A DNA stretch of 64,000 nucleotides from NCBI RefSeq assembly GCF_000019225.1, contig NC_010995.1:124001-188000 (forward strand), in the 5' to 3' direction. The notes beneath the pieces were generated by a model. It saw only the letters and a list, made by a program, of their open reading frames with translations, was not told the DNA's origin and did no database searches. Origin of the DNA: Cellvibrio japonicus Ueda107. GTDB taxonomy: Bacteria > Pseudomonadota > Gammaproteobacteria > Pseudomonadales > Cellvibrionaceae. A program made the position numbers and the translations under genes. Below, in pieces: positions 18,307-26,551 of this stretch (position 1 is the stretch's first letter; each line of letters starts with the position of its first letter).

Positions 18307-19675
18307 GGGTCTGCTCCCATAAGTGGTGGAGGGCCGCAGCCGTGAGCTTGCCGGTTTCATTGCGCGGCAGGGCTGCGACCTTGCGCAGGGGACGGGGCAA
18401 CAAGGCGGCATCCAGGCGCAGGGCCAGGGCGGCGAGGATTTGTTTTTCAGGCAGGTCGCTGACGACCAGGGCTACCGGGCGCAGCTCGGTGTGGCCGGTG
18501 TGGGGCGGAAGGAAGATAACGCCATCCGTTACCCCCTCCACCTGGAGCAGTTGCAAGGTGAGGTGGGCCAGGGACGCGCGTTTACCCGCGACATTGATCA
18601 TGTCGGCATTGCGCCCGCAGAGGAGGAAGGTGTCGTTTGCAACCAGGGATAGCTGGTCCTGGATGGGCGCTGCGTCTGGTAAATGGGGCGCGCGGGCGAG
18701 AGCGCCTTCATCGTCCACCTCAAGGTGGAAACCGTCCAATAGCTGCCAATGTGTGGTTTGTGTAGGGCGGCGTGTTGCCATGCTGCCAGCTTCGGTGCAG
18801 CCGTAGATTTCCCACAGGGGGGCCTGGAAGCAGTGTTCAGCCGCTGTTGCGAGTACCGGGTCCAGCGGAGCTGTGGCTGAAATAATCCCGGCAAGGCCGG
18901 GCATATCCAGGCCCGCACTCACCAGGGCGCGCAGGTGGATGGGGGTGGTAATCAGGATCACCGGCTCTGCAATATGCAGCAGCAGTTGCTGGACATCCGC
19001 CGGGTAAAAGGGCTTGCCGCTATACATGGCACAGCCGGCTTGGAGCACCATGAACAGGGTCGTTTCCAAGCCATACATATGCTGTGGGGGGACTGTCCCG
19101 ACCAGCCTGGGGGTTGGCAGGTTATGGCTGAACCTTGCTCCCAGCAGGCGGGCAGTGGCGGCAAGGGTCCCAAAGCATTTTGCATTGGGCCTGGATTTGC
19201 CTGTGCTGCCGGACGTAAACGCAACGGCTGCAAGCTGTTGGGCGGGGATTGTCGGAACGGGGCCAGCCGCCGCTGGGGTAATACCGGCCAGGATTGCAAC
19301 AATATTGGTACTGGGAAGTTGGCTGTGCAGGTCCTGGGCCTGATCAACCAGGCAATAGCAGCCCGGATAGTCCTGGGCCAGTTCAGCCAAGGTGACCGGC
19401 TGGCGGTTGGGCGGTAATAAATTGACGGCTCCCCGCAGCAGGATTGCACAAAAGCCCAGCAGGAAATGGTAGCGATCCTCGCACAGGTTAAATACAAAAC
19501 CGGCATCCGGCAGATGGGCGGCTACCTGTTGCAGCTCCTGCAGGAACCCTGCCTGGGTAATCTGCCGGCCCTTGTGGATCGCCAGTACCTGATCGGGGAT
19601 ATAAGGCTCGATGAGGGCAACAGGATGATTAAGGGCCAATGCCGGGAGCATGGTAAGCGGATGGGTTACTGGCAT
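18293..19675 (-). CDS. AMP-dependent acyl-ACP ligase (ApeH-like)
   Basis: 460-residue adenylating enzyme. The phosphate-binding loop is AFTSGSTGKSRPNAK at about residue 152, the adenine-binding region is EIYGCTEAGSMATR, and the hinge is CGRNADMINVAGKRASL; a C-terminal lysine motif RNETGKLTAAAL is present. It should activate the aromatic starter acid made by the chorismatase and load it on an acyl carrier protein. It is compact compared with typical acyl-CoA ligases. It sits 11 bases downstream of the COG4648 membrane-protein gene. Confidence 0.87.
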   Translation of the reverse strand: MPVTHPLTMLPALALNHPVALIEPYIPDQVLAIHKGRQITQAGFLQELQQVAAHLPDAGFVFNLCEDRYHFLLGFCAILLRGAVNLLPPNRQPVTLAELAQDYPGCYCLVDQAQDLHSQLPSTNIVAILAGITPAAAGPVPTIPAQQLAAVAFTSGSTGKSRPNAKCFGTLAATARLLGARFSHNLPTPRLVGTVPPQHMYGLETTLFMVLQAGCAMYSGKPFYPADVQQLLLHIAEPVILITTPIHLRALVSAGLDMPGLAGIISATAPLDPVLATAAEHCFQAPLWEIYGCTEAGSMATRRPTQTTHWQLLDGFHLEVDDEGALARAPHLPDAAPIQDQLSLVANDTFLLCGRNADMINVAGKRASLAHLTLQLLQVEGVTDGVIFLPPHTGHTELRPVALVVSDLPEKQILAALALRLDAALLPRPLRKVAALPRNETGKLTAAALHHLWEQTHARP

Positions 19676-19686
19676 GGGGCAGCATC

Positions 19687-20295
19687 TCAGATGCGGGGTT
19701 TAGCGCTGGCAATAATGCGCAGGTATTCAATAAACCCCGGATGGTCGTGGGCCGGGAAGATCTTTTTCCGCAATATAAACTCCCCCACAAACAATACCCC
19801 GACCACCAAGTAATTAATGATATTGGTAAACCAGGACCAGACTTCCGGTTGCTCCAACAGGGGCAAGAGTGACGAAGACAGGATCATTGCGATAAATACC
19901 AGGCACCAGAGCTGGGTAAGTCGACGTGTATAGCGGCGCATTGTCGGCGATAAGGGGCCGCGCGCCGCTTCACCAATGGCCGTAATCAAGGGTTCGCTGC
20001 CGCGGCGCAATGTGCGCCCAAAGATAACCAGCAATAGCAATGGAATCAGGATCGGGGGCAGGAACAGCAAGTAAAGCGTCATATCCAGATACTCGAGCAG
20101 CACAATCAGGCCGGATAGGCTGCTGAACCAGAGCCAGGCGCTTTTGTTGCCGCTACTTAACCCGGGCAGGAAGGCTCCGGTCAGGAACAGGATGGGCGCG
20201 ATAAACAATAACGGCGGCATCGCCAATACCAGTGACAGGTGTACCAGCAATGGGTAGGCCGCAATCAATGCAAGGGTGATAACTCGTTTAAGCAC
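19687..20295 (-). CDS. COG4648-type membrane protein of aryl polyene clusters
   Basis: 202-residue integral membrane protein with about five to six hydrophobic segments, an N-terminal signal anchor (LALIAAYPLLVHLSLVLAMP), and a C-terminal tail EFILRKKIFPAHDHPGFIEY. Proteins of this type lie beside the acyl carrier proteins in many aryl polyene clusters; the exact role is unknown but may be to tether the synthase or assist export. Its start overlaps the end of the carrier-protein gene by eight bases. Confidence 0.75.
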   Translation of the reverse strand: MLKRVITLALIAAYPLLVHLSLVLAMPPLLFIAPILFLTGAFLPGLSSGNKSAWLWFSSLSGLIVLLEYLDMTLYLLFLPPILIPLLLLVIFGRTLRRGSEPLITAIGEAARGPLSPTMRRYTRRLTQLWCLVFIAMILSSSLLPLLEQPEVWSWFTNIINYLVVGVLFVGEFILRKKIFPAHDHPGFIEYLRIIASAKPRI

Positions 20296-20566
20296 GTTGC
20301 TCGTTTATATAGTGACTGAGCGAGCGCAGACTATAGAAGATGGCCTTGTTGTTTTCATCGTCGGCTTTGAGCTGCACCTTGTAGTGCTTGGCGACTGCCA
20401 GGGATATTTCCAGCGCATCAATTGAATCCAGCCCCAGGCTGTCACTGTGGCTGGCGTCAAACAAAGGAGCTTCCGGGTTGATATCGCCTGGCTCCAGGTC
20501 TTCCAGGTCCAATGCGGAAACCAACAGGGTTGCCAGCTCTTGTTCTTGTGGTGTCTGTAGACTCAT
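20288..20566 (-). CDS. Acyl carrier protein 1
   Basis: 92-residue acyl carrier protein. The phosphopantetheine-attachment serine is in LGLDSIDALEISLA at about residue 46, preceded by an acidic first helix as usual. It would carry the growing polyene chain. It lies between the methyltransferase and the COG4648 gene in the minus-strand arm. A second carrier protein is at 25064, giving the two-ACP set typical of aryl polyene synthases. Confidence 0.92.
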   Translation of the reverse strand: MSLQTPQEQELATLLVSALDLEDLEPGDINPEAPLFDASHSDSLGLDSIDALEISLAVAKHYKVQLKADDENNKAIFYSLRSLSHYINEQRA

Positions 20567-20644
20567 TCCATATACCTATTTCATTGGCGGCATTGCTTGT
20601 AACAAGCAATTTCTCCCGGGGACATTCGGGCCCGGGAATCATCC

Positions 20645-21406
20645 TCAGGGATTAGCAGGTTTGATACCGGTGTATTCACTGAAGATACCCAGTACAACCG
20701 CGCGCTGGCTCTGCTCCAGCCCGGTTGCTTTAAGGGCGCTGACAATCGTGGCCGGCGGCACACATTGCTCGATGGTATCCCAGTAATAGCGCATCAGGAC
20801 CTTACTATCGGCACTGCGGCGGAAAATCCGGGCAATATTGGGGATAACGCCCTTGAGGTAAAACTTCAACAAGGCCGTCGCCAGCTTGCTTTCCGGGCGG
20901 GTGATTTCCAGCAGCAGGATTTTACCGCCGGGCTTCAGTACCCGCTGGTATTCGGTAAAGGCCGCGCCCAGGTCAGCGACATGGCGCAGGGCGAAACCCA
21001 TGGTGACATAGTCAAAGGTATTGTCCGGGAAGGGCAAGGCTTCACCCAGCCCCATGGAAGTGTGTTCAACCCCGAGTTTTACCGCCTGGGTCAGCATTCC
21101 CTTACTGGGGTCGAGGGCTACCACCAAACCATCCTGGCCAACGATCTGTTGCGCCAACCAGGATACAACCCCTGTCCCGGCGCCCACATCCAATACCTTG
21201 TCGCCTGCCTTTACCCCGGCGCGCACCAACGCCTGGTGGCGATAGCGGCGCCCTGAGCCAAAGCTCATGACATCAGTAATCCAGTCATAGTGTTCAGCAG
21301 AGGAGTCAAACATGGCATCGACACGGCTGCGCCTGTCTTCGGCCTTGCCATAATAGTCCGGTAATACCGGGTGGGGGGCGAGGGAGTTTGGTTTGTTGTT
21401 GGCCAT
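20645..21406 (-). CDS. UbiE-like class I SAM methyltransferase
   Basis: 253-residue methyltransferase. The SAM-binding motif is KVLDVGAGTGVVSWLA and the post-motif is NTFDYVTMGFALRHV, with VLKPGGKILLLEITRP, all typical of the UbiE/COQ5 group. As the first gene of the minus-strand arm it most likely modifies the aryl head group rather than ubiquinone; a true ubiE elsewhere in the genome would support this. The divergent chorismatase starts 210 bases away. Confidence 0.84.
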   Translation of the reverse strand: MANNKPNSLAPHPVLPDYYGKAEDRRSRVDAMFDSSAEHYDWITDVMSFGSGRRYRHQALVRAGVKAGDKVLDVGAGTGVVSWLAQQIVGQDGLVVALDPSKGMLTQAVKLGVEHTSMGLGEALPFPDNTFDYVTMGFALRHVADLGAAFTEYQRVLKPGGKILLLEITRPESKLATALLKFYLKGVIPNIARIFRRSADSKVLMRYYWDTIEQCVPPATIVSALKATGLEQSQRAVVLGIFSEYTGIKPANP

Positions 21407-21474
21407 GATGCTGGGGGTCCCTAAAAATAAGCGCGTACTTTACGGGAGCAGGGGCACTGGTGCAAGGCGGCGTT

Positions 21475-21489
21475 ACTTTTAGTAAAAGT
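21475..21489. promoter_or_regulatory. 15-bp palindrome between the divergent arms
   Basis: A perfect inverted repeat ACTTTT-AGT-AAAAGT in the 210-bp region between the two arms. Its position, about 70 bases from the start of the minus-strand methyltransferase and about 35 bases upstream of the proposed plus-strand -35 box, would suit an operator for a regulator acting on one or both arms. No regulator gene is seen in the cluster, so the protein would be encoded elsewhere. Confidence 0.4.
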
Positions 21490-21523
21490 GCGGGTATTTG
21501 AGAGCAACAATCAGGAAAGCCCA

Positions 21524-21553
21524 TGGAACAGCGGCGATGTTTACACCTATAAT
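21524..21553 (+). promoter_or_regulatory. Candidate promoter for the plus-strand arm
   Basis: A consensus -10 box TATAAT at 21548-21553, with a weak -35-like TGGAAC at 21524-21529 separated by 18 bases. Transcription would start near 21560 and read through a short hairpin into the chorismatase gene. This is the best promoter match I found in the cluster. Confidence 0.45.
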
Positions 21554-21569
21554 TCGCGCCAATTAACCC

Positions 21570-21591
21570 ATCGGCAGCCCTTTTTGCCGAT
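21570..21591 (+). promoter_or_regulatory. Leader hairpin before the chorismatase gene
   Basis: A seven-base inverted repeat ATCGGCA / TGCCGAT with an 8-base pyrimidine-rich loop, lying between the proposed promoter and the start codon at 21617. It is not followed by a T run, so it is not a standard terminator. It may stabilise the leader or affect translation. Confidence 0.35.
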
Positions 21592-21616
21592 AGCTTGTGT
21601 GCTAAAAAATGAGTAA

Positions 21617-22621
21617 ATGGACATGGTTGTAACTCCGCCCGGATTAATTTGCCGCTATAGCGATACCCCACATGCAGGGGTTATCCCGGATCTGGCCCTG
21701 GCGCAATTCCGGTTTGACGCCCACTGCGAAAACCCTCCTGGCACACCGGTATTAAGTACCGGGTTACAGCCGTTGGTGGAGGGTATTGCGGGTGAGCTGC
21801 TGGCTGTGGCCGGGGGCCCGGTTACCCGGGGTTTTGGTGAGCAATGCTATTGGGCTGAAAGCGACGACTACCTGTTCCTCGCCCTGTGGGCCGACGAAAC
21901 GGATGCGGCCGGGCTGGCAGCTATCAGCCAACACCTCTACCAGCGCCTGTTAGGGCACACCCGGGCGCGTGGCTATCCTCACCTGGTGCGCATGTGGAAT
22001 TATTTTGCCGATATTAATGGAGAGACACAGGGGCTGGAGCGCTACCGGCAGTTTTGTTTAGGGCGTTTTGACGCCTTTACCGCCCATGGCCTTGCCGAAA
22101 ACCAGTATCCCTCTGCCTGTGCATTGGGGCATGGCGGTGGCGACTTGCTGGTTTATGCCCTGGCGAGCAAAACGACCCCCTGGCATTTTGAAAATCCGCG
22201 CCAGGCCAGTGCTTACCATTATCCGGCGGAATATGGGCCGCGCAGCCCTTCATTTGCCCGCGCCAGCCTCCTATCCCTGCCGGGGCAAACCGCCACGCTG
22301 TTTGTATCGGGGACTGCCAGTGTCGTCGGATACCTGACCTTGCACCCCTACCAGCTGGGTGGGCAAATCGATGTCACCCTGGAAAACCTTGAGTTATTGC
22401 TAGCCCATGTCGCGCAGCAGTATCGCCATGCCCGGGGGGGCAATCCGCAACTCAAGGCAGAAGTACTTAAGGTTTATATTCGCAACCCGGCTGACCTTGC
22501 CGCCATTAAGGCCCGGGTGGGGCAGGCCTATCCCCAGGCCGCCATCGCTTATGTGGTAGCCGATATCTGCCGCGCAGACCTTTTGTTGGAAATTGACGGT
22601 ATATGGAATCTGTTGCCGTGA
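21617..22621 (+). CDS. Chorismatase, XanB2/FkbO/Hyg5-like
   Basis: 334-residue enzyme that splits chorismate, giving pyruvate and a hydroxybenzoate or dihydroxy-cyclohexadiene acid. Recognisable features are HLVRMWNYFADINGE, LERYRQFCLGRFDAF, VSGTASVVGYLTLH and the C-terminal ICRADLLLEIDG, all typical of the XanB2/FkbO/Hyg5 family. In Xanthomonas, XanB2 supplies hydroxybenzoic acid for the xanthomonadin head group; by analogy this enzyme supplies the aryl starter here. The exact product (3- versus 4-hydroxybenzoate) cannot be read with confidence. The ribosome-binding site at the chosen ATG is weak. Confidence 0.86.
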   Translation: MDMVVTPPGLICRYSDTPHAGVIPDLALAQFRFDAHCENPPGTPVLSTGLQPLVEGIAGELLAVAGGPVTRGFGEQCYWAESDDYLFLALWADETDAAGLAAISQHLYQRLLGHTRARGYPHLVRMWNYFADINGETQGLERYRQFCLGRFDAFTAHGLAENQYPSACALGHGGGDLLVYALASKTTPWHFENPRQASAYHYPAEYGPRSPSFARASLLSLPGQTATLFVSGTASVVGYLTLHPYQLGGQIDVTLENLELLLAHVAQQYRHARGGNPQLKAEVLKVYIRNPADLAAIKARVGQAYPQAAIAYVVADICRADLLLEIDGIWNLLP

Positions 22622-23406
22622 ACCGGATGGCTGCCTTGTGGCAGCGGTTGCGCTTTTCGCGCGGGTGGCGGGTGCCCGCCACCGGGCTGGGGTTTGCCCT
22701 TTTTGGCATGGGCGGGGTTGTGCTATCGCTCAGTGTTTTCCCCCTGTTGCTCCTGGTGCCGATTGGGCAGGTGCGGCGCGAGCGCTATACCCGGCAGGTG
22801 ATTGCCCGGGTGTTTCGCAGCTACATATGGATTTTGCGCCTGCTGGGTTTACTCAGCTATGAGTTCCACCAGGTCGGGCAATTGCAGCGCCCTGGCCAAC
22901 TGATTATTGCCAACCATCCGTCACTGCTGGACGTGGTGTTTTTGCTGGGACTGACCCACGCCAGTTGTGTGGTCAAAGGGAGTTTGTGGCGCAATCCGTT
23001 TACCGCGATGCCGGTGCGGGCGGCCAATTACATCAGCAACAATGATCCGGCCTTATTTCATCGCTGCCTGGATACCCTTAAGGCCGGACGCTCCTTGATT
23101 ATCTTTCCTGAAGGCACCCGTACCCGACCGGGGACGCCCTTGTCGTTTCATCGCGGCCCTTCCAATATTGCCCTGAGCGCCGGGGTAGCCATTACGCCGG
23201 TACTTATCCGCTGCGAGCCCGCTACCCTCTTGAAAGACCAGCAGTGGTATGAAATCAGTGCGCAGCCGCCGCACTACACCTTGCGGGTAATGCCGGAGTT
23301 TCCGACCGCGCATTATATGGCCCAGGGCGAACTCCAAAGTGTCGCCTCACGCCAGCTGACGCGCGACCTTGAGGCTTATTTCACCCGGCTGCTCCAGTCG
23401 TGCTAA
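22603..23406 (+). CDS. PlsC-like 1-acylglycerol-phosphate acyltransferase family protein
   Basis: 267-residue acyltransferase with an N-terminal hydrophobic region (about residues 25-45) and PlsC motifs: NHPSLLD (H(X4)D) near residue 104 and FPEGTRTRPGTPL near residue 168. It probably acylates a glycerolipid or glycan anchor during polyene maturation. Its start overlaps the chorismatase by 19 bases, so both are on one transcript. It is distinct from the HtrB-like enzyme at 17070, so the cluster has acyltransferases of two different families. Confidence 0.85.
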   Translation: MESVAVNRMAALWQRLRFSRGWRVPATGLGFALFGMGGVVLSLSVFPLLLLVPIGQVRRERYTRQVIARVFRSYIWILRLLGLLSYEFHQVGQLQRPGQLIIANHPSLLDVVFLLGLTHASCVVKGSLWRNPFTAMPVRAANYISNNDPALFHRCLDTLKAGRSLIIFPEGTRTRPGTPLSFHRGPSNIALSAGVAITPVLIRCEPATLLKDQQWYEISAQPPHYTLRVMPEFPTAHYMAQGELQSVASRQLTRDLEAYFTRLLQSC

Positions 23407-23440
23407 TTCATGTGCCGGTGGGTTGGCCGCCGCCGGGGTA

Positions 23441-23983
23441 TTAATCGCCCAGGACTTTCCCGGTCCTATTGTTCAGTTGCCATAACAGGTTGCGGCAGGA
23501 AAACAGGAAAATAAACGGCAGCCACTCGCCCAGCCATTTATTACCCATGAAGCAGGCGGCAGTCACCGTAGCCAGGCCAGTGGCCACTAGCAGCAATAGC
23601 GAGTTTTGCGGCAGGGACAGGTAACCGGGTGTCAGCGTGCCCAGGAAGCCATGGGGGCTTGCCAGCCCACTGGCTATACCCGTCAGCAATATCCAACCGA
23701 GCATAGCCACCGCGCCCAGTTGCCCATAGAGCTGGTTTAACCAGTCCCAGTTGCTGGCCAACCCCAGCAAGCCGCTAAAAAAGTACAGGTTGATGCCCAG
23801 CAGCAAGCGGTTGAAGATGAGTTTGCGCCGGTAGAGGTACAGGCTGGTTGCCAGCCCCATGGCGCTGGCGAGGCCATAGGGGACAAGCCAATCAGCCCGC
23901 ACGGCCATATCGGCTACCTGGATATAAGCCAGGAAAATAACCAGGGGAAGGGATTCAGCAGCAGATTCGAGCCAGGTTTTCAT
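23441..23983 (-). CDS. Unrecognised integral membrane protein
   Basis: 180-residue protein with about five hydrophobic segments (for example LPLVIFLAYIQVADMA and AVAMLGWILLTGIASGLA) and no catalytic motif that I recognise. It is the only minus-strand gene inside the plus-strand arm, convergent with the PlsC-like gene and divergent from the methyltransferase at 24048. The short N-terminal segment and the topology could fit an intracellular-septation-like or transporter accessory protein, but that is a guess. Confidence 0.65.
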   Translation of the reverse strand: MKTWLESAAESLPLVIFLAYIQVADMAVRADWLVPYGLASAMGLATSLYLYRRKLIFNRLLLGINLYFFSGLLGLASNWDWLNQLYGQLGAVAMLGWILLTGIASGLASPHGFLGTLTPGYLSLPQNSLLLLVATGLATVTAACFMGNKWLGEWLPFIFLFSCRNLLWQLNNRTGKVLGD

Positions 23984-24047
23984 GGTGGGTCTCAGCCCCG
24001 GTTTTCACCCGGGTGTTGGTAGTCAGGGGAATTGGTAATGGATTATT

Positions 24048-24890
24048 ATGCCCGCCCGAAATACATATCCAAAACAGGGTGTGCTTGGCCCTGGTAGTTT
24101 ATTAAGCAGTCCAGCCCTTATGTCATCCAACAAGAGCCCCCTCAGCCATCCATCAACGCAGGTTTCTGGCAAGCCCAAAGCATTGTGGGTGCGTGAGACA
24201 CGGTTTGGGCGCTGGTTTTTGGGAACCCATACCTGGTATCGCTATGTCCTCGCACAGGCCGTCCAGGATTTTAACCGACTGCTTGCCGGGCGCTTGCCTG
24301 CCAGGCCGCGGGTATTGGATGCGGGATGTGGACAGGGGCTTGCCTTTGGTTTGCTGGAAACCTGTTTCCAACCGGCAGCGATTACGGGGATCGATATCGA
24401 TAGGGAGCAAATCAATAAGGCATCAACAGTTGCTGCGGGTATGGCAACCCCGACAACCGCCACCCATGGGAACGCCTGTGCACCGGTTTTTCCGGCGGAG
24501 TCTTTTGACCTGATCCTGTGTCACCAGCTGCTGCATCACACTAACCAGCAAGTGGAAGCCCTGCAGGAGTTTTACCGCTTGCTGAGCCCCGGTGGCATTT
24601 TATTGGTGGGTGAATCCTGCCGCACATTTATTAATTCGATTCCGGTCCGGTTGTTATTCCGCCATCCCTCCATGGCGCAACAAGATGCACAGGGCTATAT
24701 TGATTTGGTGCGCAGTGCCGGTTTTGCGTTCTCCGCTGCCGATGTACAAACCTCCCGTCCCTGGTGGTCCCGCCGCTGCCTTGGCATAGCCCAAAAGCTG
24801 GGACTGGGTTTAGGTAATACGGAGCCTACCGAAATCTTGATTGTTGCCCGCAAGCCGTTCGCGGTAGGCGGTGAAAACCCCGGCGAGTGA
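24048..24890 (+). CDS. Class I SAM-dependent methyltransferase
   Basis: Methyltransferase of 280 residues as started here. The SAM motif is RVLDAGCGQGLAFGLL, followed by ITGIDIDREQI and DLILCHQLLHH, then LLSPGGILLVGES. The first ~40 residues are low-complexity, rich in serine and proline, so the true start could be the ATG at 24120 or later; neither has a strong ribosome-binding site. With the UbiE-like enzyme at 20645 this gives the cluster two methyltransferases. It probably decorates the polyene or head group. Confidence 0.78.
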   Translation: MPARNTYPKQGVLGPGSLLSSPALMSSNKSPLSHPSTQVSGKPKALWVRETRFGRWFLGTHTWYRYVLAQAVQDFNRLLAGRLPARPRVLDAGCGQGLAFGLLETCFQPAAITGIDIDREQINKASTVAAGMATPTTATHGNACAPVFPAESFDLILCHQLLHHTNQQVEALQEFYRLLSPGGILLVGESCRTFINSIPVRLLFRHPSMAQQDAQGYIDLVRSAGFAFSAADVQTSRPWWSRRCLGIAQKLGLGLGNTEPTEILIVARKPFAVGGENPGE

Positions 24891-24949
24891 AGGTAAAAAC
24901 AGCGCGAAGAATCTTAATAAGTAGGAAGCCCGGTCAGGGCGAATCGCGC

Positions 24950-24979
24950 TTGGGCATTCAGTTATGCTTCTGGTAGACT
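24950..24979 (+). promoter_or_regulatory. Possible promoter upstream of acyl carrier protein 2
   Basis: A TTGGGC / TAGACT pair separated by 18 bases in the 173-bp gap between the methyltransferase and the carrier protein. The gap is the longest inside this arm, which is otherwise tightly packed, so an internal promoter here is plausible. The match to consensus is moderate. Confidence 0.3.
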
Positions 24980-25063
24980 GCCGCCCTTGTTTTGGAGGGG
25001 GAACAAACCTGGCGTGTTTGCAGATTATGTCTGTATCAACAAAGGGTTAAGAGAAAGATACCA

Positions 25064-25363
25064 ATGGAAATTCCTATGTACACCAAAGAAAAAATATATG
25101 GTTTCCTGCAGGAGACCCTCGTTTCATTATTTGAAATAGACGCCAGTGCGATTACCCCTGAAGCGAATCTTTATGAAGATTTGGATATTGATAGCATTGA
25201 TGCCGTAGACCTTACGGTAAAGCTAAAAGAGTTTACCGGCCGTCGTATCCAGCCCAGTGATTTCAAGCAAGTCCGCACCGTGCAAGACGTGGTGGATGCG
25301 GTCTATGACCTGCTCAACCGCCCGGAAGAAATTGATGGCCTGGCCAGCGCAGGCCAGGATTAA
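25064..25363 (+). CDS. Acyl carrier protein 2
   Basis: 99-residue acyl carrier protein with the phosphopantetheine serine in EDLDIDSIDAVDLTVKL at about residue 46. I start at ATG 25064 (MEIPMYTKEKI), preceded by GAGAAAG; the ATG at 25076 is an alternative with its own GGA. It precedes the ApeI-like dehydratase by two bases, so the two are almost certainly co-translated. It is only distantly similar to carrier protein 1, suggesting separate roles in loading and elongation. Confidence 0.92.
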   Translation: MEIPMYTKEKIYGFLQETLVSLFEIDASAITPEANLYEDLDIDSIDAVDLTVKLKEFTGRRIQPSDFKQVRTVQDVVDAVYDLLNRPEEIDGLASAGQD

Positions 25364-25365
25364 CC

Positions 25366-25788
25366 GTGATCGAAGCAGCCCCTGCGATAGTGCGGTGGCC
25401 GGCACTAAGTGATATCAAAACAAGCCCTGGGCAGGTTGATGCCCAACTGTTGGTGGCCGCGGATTTGGCCGGGTTTGCCGGGCATTTCCCGGATTTGCCA
25501 ATCCTGCCGGGTGTGATGCAGATCGACTGGGCGGTACATATCGCCCGGCAGCTGTTGTTACTTGATACACCGGTAGTTAATGTCGAACGCTTGAAATTCA
25601 CCTGTCCTATATGCCCCGGGGTGGAGCTCCGGCTAAGCCTGCGCCATGATGCGGAGGCGGCGACAGTGGACTTTCGCTTTTATCGTTTGGCTCCTGCGGG
25701 AGCAGCTACCGGAAGCAGGAGCGAGCTGCTCTTTTCCCAAGGGCGCCTGGTTTACCAGCAGCCTTCCCTGTCAGTTCCCCGCCAATAG
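25366..25788 (+). CDS. Hotdog dehydratase, ApeI-like
   Basis: 140-residue protein with the FabA/FabZ-type motif GFAGHFPDLPILPGVMQID, where the histidine is the expected catalytic base. It starts with GTG at 25366, two bases after the carrier-protein stop. In aryl polyene synthases an ApeI-type subunit works with an ApeP-type subunit to dehydrate hydroxyacyl intermediates. This copy is full length, unlike the 104-residue copy at 17992. Confidence 0.84.
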   Translation: MIEAAPAIVRWPALSDIKTSPGQVDAQLLVAADLAGFAGHFPDLPILPGVMQIDWAVHIARQLLLLDTPVVNVERLKFTCPICPGVELRLSLRHDAEAATVDFRFYRLAPAGAATGSRSELLFSQGRLVYQQPSLSVPRQ

Positions 25789-25798
25789 CTTTCCTGCT

Positions 25799-26551
25799 AT
25801 GCCTGCCGTTAACCCTTGCTCAGTGATTCCGGTCTTTAACCATCCGCATAAAATCGCGGGCCTGGTTGATCGGCTGATTGCCTATGGACTGCCCTGTATC
25901 CTCGTTGATGATGGCAGCGGGGAGGACTGTGCACGCGTACTGGATGAGATTGCCGCCGCCAAGCCACAGGTGATCCTGCTGCGCCTGCCGCAGAATTCAG
26001 GCAAAGGGGTTGCCGTCTGTCGCGGGTTGACCCTGGCGCATGAGCGCGGGTTTACCCATGCGCTCCAGGTTGATGCCGATGGCCAACACGACCTGGATGA
26101 TGTGCCCAGGTTCCTCGCCCGGGCGCAGCAGCAGCCGTTGGCGGTCGTGAGCGGTTGGCGCAGTTATGAGGCCATGCCGCCATCGCGGCGCAGCGGCCGC
26201 AAACTCACGGATTTTTGGGTGTGTGTGAATACCCTGTCACGCAGTATTCACGATTCTATGTGCGGCTACCGGCTCTATCCGCTGGCGCCGACGATGCACT
26301 TGCTGGCGCGCAAAAAAATAGGGGCGCGCATGGATTTTGACACGGATATCCTGGTGCGCCTTTATTGGCAGGGATTGGCCGTGGAAAACATTCCCACGCA
26401 AATTTTGTATCAGGACGATATCCCTTCCCACTTCGATATTGTGAAAGACAATGTGCGCATTAGCTGGATGCACACGCGCCTGTTCTTTGGAATGCTGGTG
26501 CGTATCCCGGTGTTGTTGCAGCGCCATAGTTCCCGTCGCCAGCGCCTGTGA
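25799..26551 (+). CDS. Family 2 glycosyltransferase
   Basis: 250-residue GT-A-fold glycosyltransferase. The nucleotide-sugar site is CSVIPVFNHPHKIAGL with ILVDDGSGEDCARVL, and the metal-binding DxD motif is QVDADGQHDLDD. Downstream conserved stretches include MDFDTDILVRLYW. No membrane segment is present. It probably adds a sugar to the polyene or its lipid carrier. The start at 25799 follows the dehydratase stop by ten bases. In Escherichia coli the corresponding domain is fused to an acyltransferase. Confidence 0.87.
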   Translation: MPAVNPCSVIPVFNHPHKIAGLVDRLIAYGLPCILVDDGSGEDCARVLDEIAAAKPQVILLRLPQNSGKGVAVCRGLTLAHERGFTHALQVDADGQHDLDDVPRFLARAQQQPLAVVSGWRSYEAMPPSRRSGRKLTDFWVCVNTLSRSIHDSMCGYRLYPLAPTMHLLARKKIGARMDFDTDILVRLYWQGLAVENIPTQILYQDDIPSHFDIVKDNVRISWMHTRLFFGMLVRIPVLLQRHSSRRQRL

